Positions 23,947-33,200 of a stretch of 38,441 bases of DNA are shown here, piece by piece. Made by a program: the position numbers and the translations under genes. Within the stretch, counting starts at the first letter, position 1. Every line of letters begins with the position of its first letter. Location of the stretch: assembly GCA_000337115.1 (NCBI GenBank), contig AOIR01000038.1:1-38441 (forward strand). The letters run 5' to 3'. This DNA comes from Natrinema thermotolerans DSM 11552. Lineage in GTDB: Archaea > Halobacteriota > Halobacteria > Halobacteriales > Natrialbaceae. Below the pieces are notes generated by a model that was not told where the DNA came from, made no database searches, and was given only the letters and a program-made list of their open reading frames with translations.

Positions 23947-24294
23947 TTATCCGAAGAGTTCGCCGAGGCCCTCGCCGTCGGCCTCGTCGTCATCGTCGTC
24001 GTCGTCCGTCGTGTCCGGCACGTCGCTGGTCTCCTCGGCCTCTTCCTCGTCGTCGCCGTCGTCGGCAGCTTCCTCGGCACCTGCAGCGCCGCCCGCGGCG
24101 GCCCCGCCGGCGGGGACGGCTGCGGCCTCGGAGACCGCGTCGTCGATGTCGACGTCCTCGAGCGCGGCGACGAGGGCCTTGACGCGGGACTCCTCGACGT
24201 CGACGCCCGCGGCGTCGAGTACGTTCGTCAGGTTGTCTTCGTTGATCTCTTCGCCCGATTCGTTCAGGATGAGTGCAGCGTATACGTATTCCAT
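23947..24294 (-). CDS. rpl12: Ribosomal protein P1/L12 (archaeal)
   Basis: This 115-residue acidic stalk protein binds L10 in several copies and recruits translation factors to the large subunit. The N-terminal dimerisation domain starts [14 protein letters not shown] and continues through [20 protein letters not shown], followed by an Ala/Gly hinge ([17 protein letters not shown]) and a tail of Asp and Glu runs ending [10 protein letters not shown], the conserved factor-binding end. Length and layout are normal for haloarchaea. GGAGGA precedes the ATG by a few nucleotides. It is the last gene of the L1-L10-L12 operon, 18 nt after the rpl10 stop. Confidence 0.97.
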   Translation of the reverse strand: MEYVYAALILNESGEEINEDNLTNVLDAAGVDVEESRVKALVAALEDVDIDDAVSEAAAVPAGGAAAGGAAGAEEAADDGDDEEEAEETSDVPDTTDDDDDDDEADGEGLGELFG

Positions 24295-24312
24295 TGTTGG
24301 GTCCTCCGTTAG

Positions 24313-25362
24313 TTATCCGAACATCTCGCCGAGACCGGCCGCGCCGTCACCGTCGTCTTCGTCGTCATCGTCGTCGGTGTCGGCGTCTTCGGTCTCGGCC
24401 TCCTCTGTCTGGTCGTCTGCCGATTCGTCGTCAGCGTCGCCCTCATCGGCGGCCGCCGGCTGGGCGGCCGCGTCGACGTCCTGCAGTTCCTCGGGCAGGG
24501 CGTCCTCGTCGTCGATCTGGGCCGCGAGCGCACGCAGCTGTGCGTCGGCCTTGCTGACGAGGTCGGGCATGAGTTCTTCGTCCTCGATGGCGGCCTGCAG
24601 GCCGAGGCTCTTGGCCTCGCCCGTGGCCTTGGCGATGAGCGTCGGCGCCGTACTCGCGGTCGGGAAGCTCGCGTTGATCGCGAGGTTCCGTGCGCGGGCG
24701 GCGGCCGTCGACACGTCGCTCTCGTAGGCCTCGACGTCGATGTCGAGGTCCTCGGGGTCGAAGCGAACGCCGTCGGCGACGACGGCGCGCAGGTCGAGCC
24801 CGACTTCCTTGGGCTCGATCCCGAGTTCGTTGAGGACGTTCGCCAGATCCGCGGAGACTTCCTCGCCGGCCTCGAGGACCGTCGAGTCCTCCATGACCTG
24901 AATCGAGCCGTCCTCGATGCGCGCGTTCGCGCCGATGCTCTGAAGTTCGCCGACGAACGGCCCCGGATCGACACCGGTATCACCTTCGGGGATCACGATG
25001 TCGTTCGGCGCGACCTCGCCCTCGTTGATCGGTGCCGGCGTCTTCGACGCCTCGAGTTCCTTGTACAGCGAGAACGGGTTCTCGTTCGTGCCGACGATAC
25101 CGACCTGGCCCTCGACGTGTTCGACGAGGTCACCGAAGCCGGCGTCTTCCAGCGCGCGGGACTGCAGCGTGTTGCGGCTGACCCGCAGCTGGGCCGTGCC
25201 GTACAGGTCCCGGCGCATGTCCTGGAGCTGTTTCGAGGGGATGCCGGCGATGCCGACGATGCCGACGCTGTCGTAGCGCTCGATGATCTCCTCGAGCTCC
25301 GCGACTTCTTCTTTCTTCCACTGGGGAAGGTTCTCGGTCTTGCGTTCGGCCTGTGCGCTCAT
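24313..25362 (-). CDS. rpl10: Ribosomal protein L10/P0 (archaeal)
   Basis: This 349-residue protein forms the base of the ribosomal stalk, binding 23S rRNA with its N-terminal domain and L12 dimers with its C-terminal helices. It begins [20 protein letters not shown] and has [20 protein letters not shown], then [17 protein letters not shown], all typical of P0. The acidic C-terminus ends [12 protein letters not shown], the same ending type as L12 (GLGELFG), as expected. The start ATG follows the rpl1 stop with no gap (TAAATG), so the two genes are translationally coupled. Confidence 0.97.
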   Translation of the reverse strand: MSAQAERKTENLPQWKKEEVAELEEIIERYDSVGIVGIAGIPSKQLQDMRRDLYGTAQLRVSRNTLQSRALEDAGFGDLVEHVEGQVGIVGTNENPFSLYKELEASKTPAPINEGEVAPNDIVIPEGDTGVDPGPFVGELQSIGANARIEDGSIQVMEDSTVLEAGEEVSADLANVLNELGIEPKEVGLDLRAVVADGVRFDPEDLDIDVEAYESDVSTAAARARNLAINASFPTASTAPTLIAKATGEAKSLGLQAAIEDEELMPDLVSKADAQLRALAAQIDDEDALPEELQDVDAAAQPAAADEGDADDESADDQTEEAETEDADTDDDDDEDDGDGAAGLGEMFG

Positions 25363-25995
25363 TTAGGCCACCTCCACGGACGGCCCCATCGTCGTCTTCA
25401 CGTAGACGGCGTCGATGTTCTGGGGGCCCTTCTCGAGGTCGGCGTGCAGGCGTCGCAGGATGACGTCGATGTTGTCGCCGATGTCCTCGGCGTCCATGTC
25501 CTCGGCACCGACGAGGGTGTGGAACGTTCGTCGGTCGCCGGAGCGAAGCTGCACGGTGTTTTTGAGCCGGTTGACGGTTTCGACGACGTCGTCGTCGGGC
25601 GAGAGCGGGTCCGGCATCTTCCCTCGGGGACCGAGAATGGTACCCAGGTGCCGGGCGATGTCTTGCATCATCGCCTCTTCGGCGATGAAGAAGTCCGTCT
25701 CGTCGGCCATGTCTTTGGCCTCGTCGTCGTCCAGATCCGCGACGTCATCGGCCGAGAGAACCTCGTCCGCCGCCTCCTCGGCGCGGACTGCGGTCTCTCC
25801 CTCGGCGATGACGACGATGCGGGTCTCCTGGCCGGTTCCGGCCGGCAGGACGATCGACTCGTCAACGCGGTTCGACGGTTCGTTCAGGTCTAAGTCGCGC
25901 AGATTAATCGCGAGGTCTACCGTCTCGGTAAAGTTCCGGTCCGGCGAGTCCTCGAGTGCGCGGGCTACTGCTGTTTCAATATCCGAATCTGCCAT
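25363..25995 (-). CDS. rpl1: Ribosomal protein L1 (archaeal)
   Basis: This 210-residue protein binds the 23S L1 stalk and in archaea also represses its own operon by binding the mRNA. It has the usual two-domain layout: the front [20 protein letters not shown], the inserted middle domain, and the conserved [11 protein letters not shown] at about residues 114-124. It ends [13 protein letters not shown]. The start is clear: the mRNA carries GGAGGTGA at 25999-26006, a perfect match to the 16S 3' end, 3 nt before the ATG. A hairpin at 26038-26058 in the leader may be the autoregulation site. Confidence 0.97.
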   Translation of the reverse strand: MADSDIETAVARALEDSPDRNFTETVDLAINLRDLDLNEPSNRVDESIVLPAGTGQETRIVVIAEGETAVRAEEAADEVLSADDVADLDDDEAKDMADETDFFIAEEAMMQDIARHLGTILGPRGKMPDPLSPDDDVVETVNRLKNTVQLRSGDRRTFHTLVGAEDMDAEDIGDNIDVILRRLHADLEKGPQNIDAVYVKTTMGPSVEVA

Positions 25996-26037
25996 CGTTC
26001 ACCTCCGTAGTACGCAGGACTGCTCCTACGGGTCAGT

Positions 26038-26058
26038 GAAACAGGCGATGCCTGTCTC
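26038..26058 (-). promoter_or_regulatory. Leader hairpin of the L1-L10-L12 operon, candidate L1 autoregulatory site
   Basis: On the minus strand GAGACAGGC pairs with GCCUGUUUC around the loop AUC, giving a 9-bp stem with two G-U pairs at most. A TATA-like TTTAAG at 26083-26088 would start transcription near 26060, so the leader is about 65 nt and the hairpin is at its 5' end. Haloarchaeal L1 operons are known to have such a long leader carrying the L1-binding site. The match to the L1-binding consensus is only partial to my eye. Confidence 0.45.
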
Positions 26059-26271
26059 TTTTGAACCAAGTGCGATGCTGGACTTAAACCCGTCGAACTA
26101 CCCGCGCGCTCGCGTCAGGGCCGAACGCGGCGATCTCCGATGCGTACTCGGACCGTAGTCGATGAACGGGCCGCGAGTCCGTTCCGTCAGCGCAGCTATC
26201 AGTTTCGTAAGGAATCATTACAGTCCATTTCACCGAAAGTTCTATTATGCGTTGTCGTATACCATTCGTCT

Positions 26272-26877
26272 ATGTGGCCATTAGACTTATATACCAGTAT
26301 CGGGCCGGCAGTACTCGGCTCGATCGCCATGCCGGCGGCCGGCGGTGAACTCGAGGCGTATCGATCGCTCGACCCGCTCTTGCGGGCGGGGATTCAGTTC
26401 GCAGGGACGGTCCTCGTCGCGATGGTCGTGCTGGGGCTGCTCCAGAACTTCGGGACGCGAGCGATCGCGAAGTCCCGCCGCAGTCCGGTCATCTCGATCT
26501 GTCTCGGACTGCCGAGCCTGCTCGTCGTCGCCGGGCTCGCGGGGACGGGGTATCTCATCGTCGACACGAGCGTCGGGACGTTCTTTGGCATCCCGCTTGT
26601 CATCCTTGGGGTGACGGTCCTGCCGGCCGCGATCGCGATCGGATTCACCGCGCTCGGGCGCAACGCGGCCGCGATCGTCGGCCGCGATCGTCTCTGGACC
26701 GGTATTCTGGTCGGCGGGCTCATCCACGGGGCCGCCGGCCTGGTGTTCCCGGCGACGGTGGCCGTCGCCGCCCTCGCCGGCGCGCTCGGCATCGGTGCCG
26801 GCGTCCGCGTGCTGGTCGGCGGCGTCGGCGCGGCCCGCCCCGACGACCGGACCGTCCCGCCCGCGAACAAGATCTGA
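26272..26877 (+). CDS. Multi-helix membrane protein of unknown function
   Basis: This 201-residue protein has about five hydrophobic segments: residues 9-22 (weak), 40-60 (GIQFAGTVLVAMVVLGLLQN), 72-95 (VISICLGLPSLLVVAGLAGTG), 100-125 and 145-185 (the last an Ala/Gly/Val-rich pair). Positively charged RAIAKSRRSP at about 63-72 should face the cytoplasm. The end is polar (ARPDDRTVPPANKI). I recognise no family, though similar proteins are common in haloarchaea as far as I recall. The ATG at 26272 was chosen over upstream starts because of a TATA-like CTATTATG at about 26242-26249 at leaderless distance. It lies divergently upstream of the L1 operon. Confidence 0.7.
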   Translation: MWPLDLYTSIGPAVLGSIAMPAAGGELEAYRSLDPLLRAGIQFAGTVLVAMVVLGLLQNFGTRAIAKSRRSPVISICLGLPSLLVVAGLAGTGYLIVDTSVGTFFGIPLVILGVTVLPAAIAIGFTALGRNAAAIVGRDRLWTGILVGGLIHGAAGLVFPATVAVAALAGALGIGAGVRVLVGGVGAARPDDRTVPPANKI

Positions 26878-27041
26878 ATCGGCCCGCCCCCCCCGCCGGC
26901 GCTTCGCGTCCTCTATACCGTTCCGACGACTCGTAGCCTCGCGTGAACGCCTGCTACAGAAGATAGCACTGAAGGGTTCGCAACGACGCGCGCGGCTACG
27001 CACGCGACATCGAGAAATGACAAAACTCGGTCGGCCCGTGA

Positions 27042-27530
27042 TTACGCTGCCGCTTCGTCGACGAGTACGTCGTCGTACTCGCCGTCGTCGACGCGCTCTT
27101 TGAACTCTCGAGCGTCGTTGCCCTCGATGGTGACGCCCATCGAGGCACAGGTACCGACGACTTCCTTCGCCGCGTTGCGGAGGTCGTAGGCCAGCAGGTC
27201 GGGGTGTTTCTGCTCGGCGATCTGTTTGACCTGATCGACCGAGAGGTCGGCGACGAAGTCCTTCTGGGGCTCGCCGCTGCCGGTCTCGAAGCCGGCCTCG
27301 TCCTTGACGAGTTCGGCCGTCGGCGGGACGCCGACGTCGATCTCGAAGGAGCCGTCGTCGTCGTAGTCGACGGTGACGGGGACTTCGGTCCCGTCGAACG
27401 CTTCGGTCTGGTCGTTGATCTCCTGTACGACGGCCTGCACGTCGACGGGGGTCGGTCCAAGCTCGGGACCGAGCGGCGGGCCAGGATTGGCCTGGCCACC
27501 CGGAACGAGCACTTCGATGGTTCCAGCCAT
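27042..27530 (-). CDS. rpl11: Ribosomal protein L11 (archaeal)
   Basis: This 162-residue protein binds the GTPase-associated region of 23S rRNA. The opening MAGTIEVLVPGGQANPGPPL is the conserved archaeal L11 start with the proline-rich hinge near residues 16-28, and the C-terminal rRNA-binding domain contains DLSVDQVKQIAEQKHPDLLA and GTCASMGVTIEG. I placed the start at 27530 rather than at an in-frame ATG three codons earlier because the family starts there and a TATA-like CTTAAAAC at about 27552-27559 is at leaderless distance. It is a separate transcription unit from L1-L10-L12, as is usual in haloarchaea. Confidence 0.97.
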   Translation of the reverse strand: MAGTIEVLVPGGQANPGPPLGPELGPTPVDVQAVVQEINDQTEAFDGTEVPVTVDYDDDGSFEIDVGVPPTAELVKDEAGFETGSGEPQKDFVADLSVDQVKQIAEQKHPDLLAYDLRNAAKEVVGTCASMGVTIEGNDAREFKERVDDGEYDDVLVDEAAA

Positions 27531-27622
27531 ATCCGTCACAACCCGTGCGCGAGTTTTAAGGGTTGCTAATTCGTGCAGTCATCGTCTGTGACCGTCTCAC
27601 GTGCGGGTCCGATCGCCCGTCA

Positions 27623-27925
27623 CTACTCGACGCTATCGGCGCGCCACGTCGCAAATGACTCGAGGACGTCGCTCTCGTCGAAGCGTTCGATACAGGGCAC
27701 GTCGTTGGGATGCAGTTGCAGGACGCGGTCGACGAGGTCGTCGTAGGCGTCGTCGGTGGTCTTCGCGAGCAGGACGACCTCCTCGTCGCGGTGGATTTCT
27801 CCCTTCCAGCGGTACGTCGAGGTCGTCTCGAGGCGATTGATGCAGGCCGCGAGCCGTTCCTCGACGAGCGTCTCGGTGATTTCCGCAGCCGCCTCGGGCG
27901 GCGCTGTGACGTAGACGGTCGGCAT
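27623..27925 (-). CDS. cutA: CutA1 family protein
   Basis: This 100-residue trimeric protein of the CutA1 family is linked with divalent metal tolerance in bacteria, although its real function is uncertain. The start MPTVYVTAPPEAAAEITETL is typical, followed by LVEERLAACINRLETTSTYRW, the conserved L-A-A-C-I/V-N element, EEVVLLAKTTDDAYDDLVDRV, and HPNDVPCIERFDE with the family's H-P-Y/N-x-V-P motif. The end SFATWRADSVE is standard. A T-rich element at about 27948-27957 is at TATA distance. It shares direction with rpl11, with 92 nt between. Confidence 0.94.
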   Translation of the reverse strand: MPTVYVTAPPEAAAEITETLVEERLAACINRLETTSTYRWKGEIHRDEEVVLLAKTTDDAYDDLVDRVLQLHPNDVPCIERFDESDVLESFATWRADSVE

Positions 27926-27983
27926 ATCCGACGCTACGCTCGAGGTGGGCAAAAACGTCCCGTCACGGGACACGTTGCCCGGG

Positions 27984-28172
27984 CTACCCGTCGTCGTTGA
28001 CCGGATTGAACGTACCGTTGATGTCCCACTCGTGGATGCAGTGTGGGTTACCGACTTGCTTCTCGTCGTCCTCGAGCGCGAGTTGCCAGGCCTCGAGGTT
28101 CTCGTCCCATCGTTCGACTCGACTGCATTCTTCGCAGATTCTCGCGGTCGGTTTCCGTACCTGTGTACTCAT
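27984..28172 (-). CDS. HEWD-family zinc-binding microprotein
   Basis: This 62-residue protein carries ICEECSRVERWDE (C-x2-C) at about residues 12-24 and NPHCIHEWDINGTFN at about 42-56, with a third cysteine, a histidine and the HEWD motif that names this haloarchaeal family. The C-x2-C plus C-x2-H pattern probably binds one zinc ion. It may be a nucleic-acid or protein adaptor; the function is unknown. The start at 28172 is supported by GTTATATGTG at about 28195-28204 on the minus strand, at leaderless distance from the ATG. Confidence 0.82.
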   Translation of the reverse strand: MSTQVRKPTARICEECSRVERWDENLEAWQLALEDDEKQVGNPHCIHEWDINGTFNPVNDDG

Positions 28173-28388
28173 TATTGGTCCGTGGGAACTCGACACATAT
28201 AACGGTATCCGTGCGCGGCAAGTGCTGCCTCGCCGCTCGAAAATCGGGCGCCAGACGGTTTTCCGTGCCGATTTCCCGGTGGAACCGCAGGACGGTCGCG
28301 GTCCCGCCGGCAATGACGGACGGGAGACCGTATCAGTCTGAAGTCCGGGGACAGTTGGTTGTGGCCGGTCCGAGACCGGAACTGGCGA

Positions 28389-29900
28389 TCAGTAGACGGC
28401 GTCTTTGATCTCGTCGCGGAGTTCGTCGAACTGCTCTAGGTACTCGCGGCGCTCGGCGCGCAACTCGGCGAGTGCGTCCTCGTAATCGTCGACGTGGTCG
28501 GGGACGTAGTAGTCCTCGATGTCGAGTTCCGGGATCGACTCGGGGACGGTCAGGCCCATCCGCTCGTCGTCCGTCCACTCGATGGTGCCGCGAGCGGCCT
28601 CGGTGAGGATCGTCACTGACTCGGTGACGCCGATATCCTTGGATTTGTCGCCGAGATACCCCGTGTTGATGACGTAGCAGTCGACGTCGAGGATGTCGAT
28701 CAGTTCGTGGAAGATGTTCCCCTCCTCGCCCGCCGGCCCGACGATGAAGGGGTTGGTGCCGACGACGCGGATCGACTCGCCGGCGCGGGAGGGGTCGCCC
28801 GCGCTGGTCTCGATCGACTCGCCGAGCATGAACGCGACCGCGGCCTGTTCCTCGTCGAGTTTGGCGACCGGCGGCATCAGGGGGTTCCGGGTGATGAAGA
28901 AGGCCTGATCCATGCTCCCGAGGTCGATCTCCTCGTCGGCGCTCTCGAGTTGGTCGCGCTGGATGATCGCGCGGGAGTTCGAGGTATGGCGGTCCTCGTC
29001 GAAGTCGACGGTACCGTCGTCGTCGACCGCGACGTTCTCCAAGATCGCCGACTCGTCGGTCGCGGCCGCGTAGAGTTCGGGCTGTTCGTCCTCGCCGAGG
29101 CCGATCGTCTTGATGAACAGTCCCTGGCCTTCGCTGCCGGCGACGGAGCCGTCCGAGAGCAGTCCACAGACGTCGTCCTGCAGCATCGAGGCGTCCTCGG
29201 GGTCCTCGAGCCAACAGCCGTGGGAGGTAAGCGTCGACTTACCGGTCGCGGACAGCCCCATGAAGACCTGCCCGACGGTCCGGAGGTCGCCGTCCGCGTC
29301 GCGGACGCGGACCCGTTTGCTCCCCGCGTGGAGCCCCAGACCGCCCTGCTGTTTGATCCGGTACATGAACAGCCGGAGGAACGACTTCTTGGCTTCGCCG
29401 GTGTAGTCGCTGCCCAACACCGCGGTGAAGCCGGTGTCGGGAAGCACGCGGATGGCGGTCTCGTCGTAGTCGGGGAGCTGGACCGTATAGAGGTCCGGGT
29501 CCCGGCCGTCGGCGGGCTCGAACAGGTTCGCCCACGCGTAGGCGATGCGAGCGTGTTCGACGGGGACGAAGAGCCGACAGCAAAACGACGCCTCGGGATG
29601 GCGGCCCATCAGTCGGTCGACGCAGACGAACTCGGTCTCGTCGGTACGATCGACGGCGTCGTCGATCAGTTCGTGATCGCGCTCGTCGAACTCGTCGTCG
29701 ACGGCGTTTTTCGTCCGATCGGCGCTCCGCGAGCGGAACTCACTGACGTAGGATGGCGACCCGAACTCGGTGGTCGTCTCCTCGTGGTCGGCGAGTTCCC
29801 GTAGTTCCTCGAGCGACGGGTTATACCGGACGTTCGACGCTGTGGTTGGATCCGGAAGCTGTCGGACCAGCGGACGGGACTCCGTCCCGGTTTCAGACAT
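28389..29900 (-). CDS. pckA: Phosphoenolpyruvate carboxykinase (ATP)
   Basis: This 503-residue enzyme converts oxaloacetate and ATP to phosphoenolpyruvate, CO2 and ADP, the entry to gluconeogenesis. Features are FCCRLFVPVEHARIAYAWAN at about residues 107-126, SDYTGEAKKSFLRLFMYR, where the lysine binds substrate and metal, the P-loop GLSATGKST at residues 215-223, the metal-binding LQDDVCGL, and SRAIIQRDQLESADEE leading to the conserved FFITRNPLMPP. The ATP-type P-loop distinguishes it from GTP-PEPCK. The start is supported by a TATA-like element (CTTATGCAT on the minus strand at 29925-29933). A near-consensus TrmB site lies at 29966-29982. Confidence 0.95.
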   Translation of the reverse strand: MSETGTESRPLVRQLPDPTTASNVRYNPSLEELRELADHEETTTEFGSPSYVSEFRSRSADRTKNAVDDEFDERDHELIDDAVDRTDETEFVCVDRLMGRHPEASFCCRLFVPVEHARIAYAWANLFEPADGRDPDLYTVQLPDYDETAIRVLPDTGFTAVLGSDYTGEAKKSFLRLFMYRIKQQGGLGLHAGSKRVRVRDADGDLRTVGQVFMGLSATGKSTLTSHGCWLEDPEDASMLQDDVCGLLSDGSVAGSEGQGLFIKTIGLGEDEQPELYAAATDESAILENVAVDDDGTVDFDEDRHTSNSRAIIQRDQLESADEEIDLGSMDQAFFITRNPLMPPVAKLDEEQAAVAFMLGESIETSAGDPSRAGESIRVVGTNPFIVGPAGEEGNIFHELIDILDVDCYVINTGYLGDKSKDIGVTESVTILTEAARGTIEWTDDERMGLTVPESIPELDIEDYYVPDHVDDYEDALAELRAERREYLEQFDELRDEIKDAVY

Positions 29901-29965
29901 ACACCTAAGTCACCATCTTCCTGATGCATAAGCGTGAAGGATTTTCGTCGTCGTGTGTCAGGACC

Positions 29966-29982
29966 TACCCAGTGACCGAGTA
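29966..29982. promoter_or_regulatory. Candidate TrmB site upstream of pckA
   Basis: TACC-CAGTGACC-GAGTA matches the haloarchaeal TrmB consensus TACT-N7/8-GAGTA at eight of nine fixed positions with an 8-nt spacer. It is about 33 nt upstream of the TATA box, the position reported for genes that TrmB activates when glucose is scarce, and pckA is a gluconeogenic gene. No trmB gene is in the window. Confidence 0.5.
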
Positions 29983-30047
29983 ACGTATGGCGGTTCCTAG
30001 CCCGGAGACGGCCGTGTGTAACGATCTCATTACTAGGGCCGAAAGAG

Positions 30048-30061
30048 TACCAGATCTGGTA
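30048..30061. promoter_or_regulatory. Perfect palindrome TACCAGATCTGGTA
   Basis: The 14-bp palindrome is 162 nt before the ATG of the actin-like gene and 147 nt before the pckA start. A second, shorter palindrome, GAGTACTC, lies at 30071-30078. A dimeric regulator could bind, but which gene it would serve is unclear. Confidence 0.3.
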
Positions 30062-30223
30062 AGAACTAATGAGTACTCGAGTCAGAAATAATTCTAATCG
30101 AGTCGTATTCCGTCGACAGCGGGAGTGTCCAGTGGTGGCGGTCAGCGGGCGCCGGCAGCGCCGATTTTCACATCTGGTACTGGGGGGCAAACTTCCAATA
30201 GGGCGGTCGAAGTTGCCGGGGGC

Positions 30224-33200
30224 ATGGCATACGGTCTCGACATCGGCCCGGGGACGGTACGGGCCGCTACAGACGCGGACGGAGGGGAGGGGATCGACGC
30301 GGTCCCGCCGGTCGTCGTTCCAGTCGACGACGCCGCCCTCGAGGCGGCAGGGATCTCCGAGGAACGGACGATCCGTGCGGAGGGTACGACGTACGCGGTC
30401 GGCGACGACGCGCGGGCAGTCGCCGACGAAGTCGACGACACACCCCGGTCAGTGTTCGATGGGGGCGTCCTCGCGGCGGAGACGACGGCGTACGCGACAC
30501 CCGCGCTGGATACCGTCGTCAGCGACCTCCTCGAGGGGGAGTCCGACGGGCAACTCTGTTATACGACACCCGGGCCGCTGATCGACGCGACGGCCTCGGC
30601 CGATGCGCATCGCGAGGCGGTCGAGACCGCGCTGGCCGATCGTGGCCTCGAGGTGACGCCGATCAGCACGGGGTTTGCGGTGATCTACGATCAACTGGCC
30701 GGCGACAACTACACCGGGCTCGGGATCAACATCGGAGCCCGGACCACGAACGCGACGCTCGCGTACTACGGCGTCCCGGCGATGACCTGTTCGCTCTCGA
30801 AGGGCCGGGAGTGGCTCGTCGAGCGGGCGGCCGCCGAAACGGGCCACGAACCGGCACAGGTCGCCGGCGTCCTCGCGGAGTTCACGCTCGATCCGGACGC
30901 GGCGGCCGGCGAGATCGAGAGCGCGCTCGCCGAGGCGTTCGACGGGCTGATCGCCGCATTGACCGAGGCGATCCGCGAGGAGGCCGACGAGAGCGACGTC
31001 CAGGAGGGGCTGTCCGTCCCGATCGCCATCGCGGGGGCGGGTGCGGTCGAGGGCGTCGAATACCTGTTCGGCGGGCGGTTCGACGCCGCCGCGCTCCCGT
31101 TTTCGGTTCGCGGCGTCCGGCTCGCCCCCGCACCCGCGGAAAGTGCCGCTAGAGGGGCCCTCGCGGCGGCGAAAGACGACGTCGACGCCGACGAGACGAT
31201 CACGTGGGAGGACCCGACGGCCGGCGGCGACGAGGGAGACACCGTCACCGACCCGAGCGCCGCTGCCGACGAATCGGGGGGCGGCGAGGCGTCGACGACC
31301 GGCGATCCGACCGAACTCGCGTTCGACGAGCCGTCACACACCGATCCCAGCGACGACGCCATCGATCAGTTGTTCGACCGACTCGCCGATCGCGACGCGG
31401 AGATCGAGTCGGTCCGGGCGGACGTCGAGGGGCTGATCGAGGACCTCGAGTACGTCGAGGAACGGACTGCGCCGGCCGAGGCGGTCGACGAACTCGACGA
31501 GCGCCTCGAGTCGTTCGCCGACGAACTGACCGATCTCGCGGACGAGAGCGAGACCCACGCCGACGAGTCGACCGTCGCGGCCGTCTCGGACGACGTCTCC
31601 CGGCTCGACGACGATCTCGCGGCGCTGTCGGACGCGCTCGCGGCCCTCGAGGGGGACATCGAGGGCGTCGACGACGAACTGGCGGAACTGGACGCGACCG
31701 CGGCCGACGAACGGGCCGCCCTCGAGGAGCGGCTGGACGACCTCGGAAGCGATCTCGACGCGGTAACCGAACGGACCGAAACGGCCGAGAACGGCCTCGA
31801 CGACCTTCGGGACGACCTCGAATCCCTCGAGGAAACCGCGGCGACCGAGACGGATCTCGCGGCCCTCGAGGAGACGACCTCGGAGTTGGCGGCGGATCTC
31901 GACGCCCTCGAAACGGCGACCGACCGCGCCGAAACCAGACTCGAGGGGGTCGCGGGACGACTCGAGGAGCTGCGTACCCGGATCGACGGCGTGTCGGGCC
32001 GACTCGAGGAACAGTCCGAGCGGACCGACGCGCGGGTCGACGAGGTCGAGGCCACGATCGACGAGGAGATCGCAGCCGTCGAGGCCGATCTCGACACCGT
32101 TCGCGAGCGGCTTGACGAGCGGGCCGAGACGCTCGACGACGATCTCGAGGCGCTCTCGGACACGCTCGCGACCCTCGAGGAAGCGGCCGCGACCGACGAG
32201 CGAGTCGCCGAGATCGCGCACGATCTGACGGCCCTCGAGACGGCACTCGAGGAAGTCGACGGAACGGTATCGGCCGTCTCGGACTCGCTGGCCGATCTCG
32301 AGGACCGGGCCGCTGACACCGAGACGGTCGAGGGAATCGCCGACGATCTGTCGGCCTTCGAGTCGGATCTCACGGCCCTCGACGAGGATCTCGCAGCGCT
32401 GACAGCCGACCTCGAGTCGCTCGACGATGCCCTCACGGAGCGGGTGGAGGCGACGGCGTCGGAGCTAGAGGGGCGGATCGATCGGGTGGAGTCGACCCTC
32501 GAGGGTCGACTCGAAACTACGACCGACGAGATCGCTACGGATCTCTCGGCACTCGAGACAACGGTCGACCGGCTCGACGACGAGGCAGTCACGGACGAGG
32601 CGCTCGCGGCGGTACGGGAGTCGGTGACCGAAACCGCCGATGGGATCGAGACGGTGGCCGACGACGTGGAGTCGATCGACGCCGATCTCGCAGCCGTCGA
32701 GGGTCGGTTAGACGGCCTCGAGGACGAACTGGCGGACGTAGCCGACGTTCGGACAACGCTCGAGGACGAGATCGACGACGTACGGGCGTCGTTCGACGAC
32801 CGTGTCGACGATGTCGAGACCTCGCTCGCGGACGACGTCGCCGCCCTCCGGGCCGACCTCGAGTCCGAAACCGCATCGTTGACCGAGACGGTGGCGGCGC
32901 TCGAGGCCGAGTCCGACGACGCCGACCAGCGGCTGGCCGACCACGACGACCGACTCGCGGACGTTTCGGCGACACTCGAGGCGGTCGAATCCGAACTCGA
33001 GGCGATCGGTGGCGATCTCGACGGGCTCTCGGAACGGGTCGACGATGCTGCCAGCGAGCGTGATCTGTCGGCCCTCGAGGACGACGTTTCCGCGACCGCC
33101 GATCGTCTCGAATCGTTACAAGCGGCGTACGACGACCTCGCCGAATCAGTCGAGTCGATGCCGACGGCGTCGGCGGTCGCGTCGCTCGAGGACGAGGTGG

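Larger units (their letters stand above)
29901..30223. other. Divergent intergenic region between pckA and the actin-like gene
   Basis: These 323 bases hold the pckA promoter and candidate TrmB site on the left and a 14-bp palindrome at 30048-30061 in the middle. Near the ATG at 30224 the only candidate promoter signal is a weak CAAACTTCCAATA at about 30188-30200. I see no gene or structured RNA in it. Confidence 0.6.

Noticed and set aside
26878..27041. Possible tRNA or small RNA between the membrane protein gene and rpl11
   Set aside because: I could not fold a cloverleaf with a T-loop (GGTTCGA-type element) in the right position; GGGTTCGCAA at about 26976 lacks matching arms.
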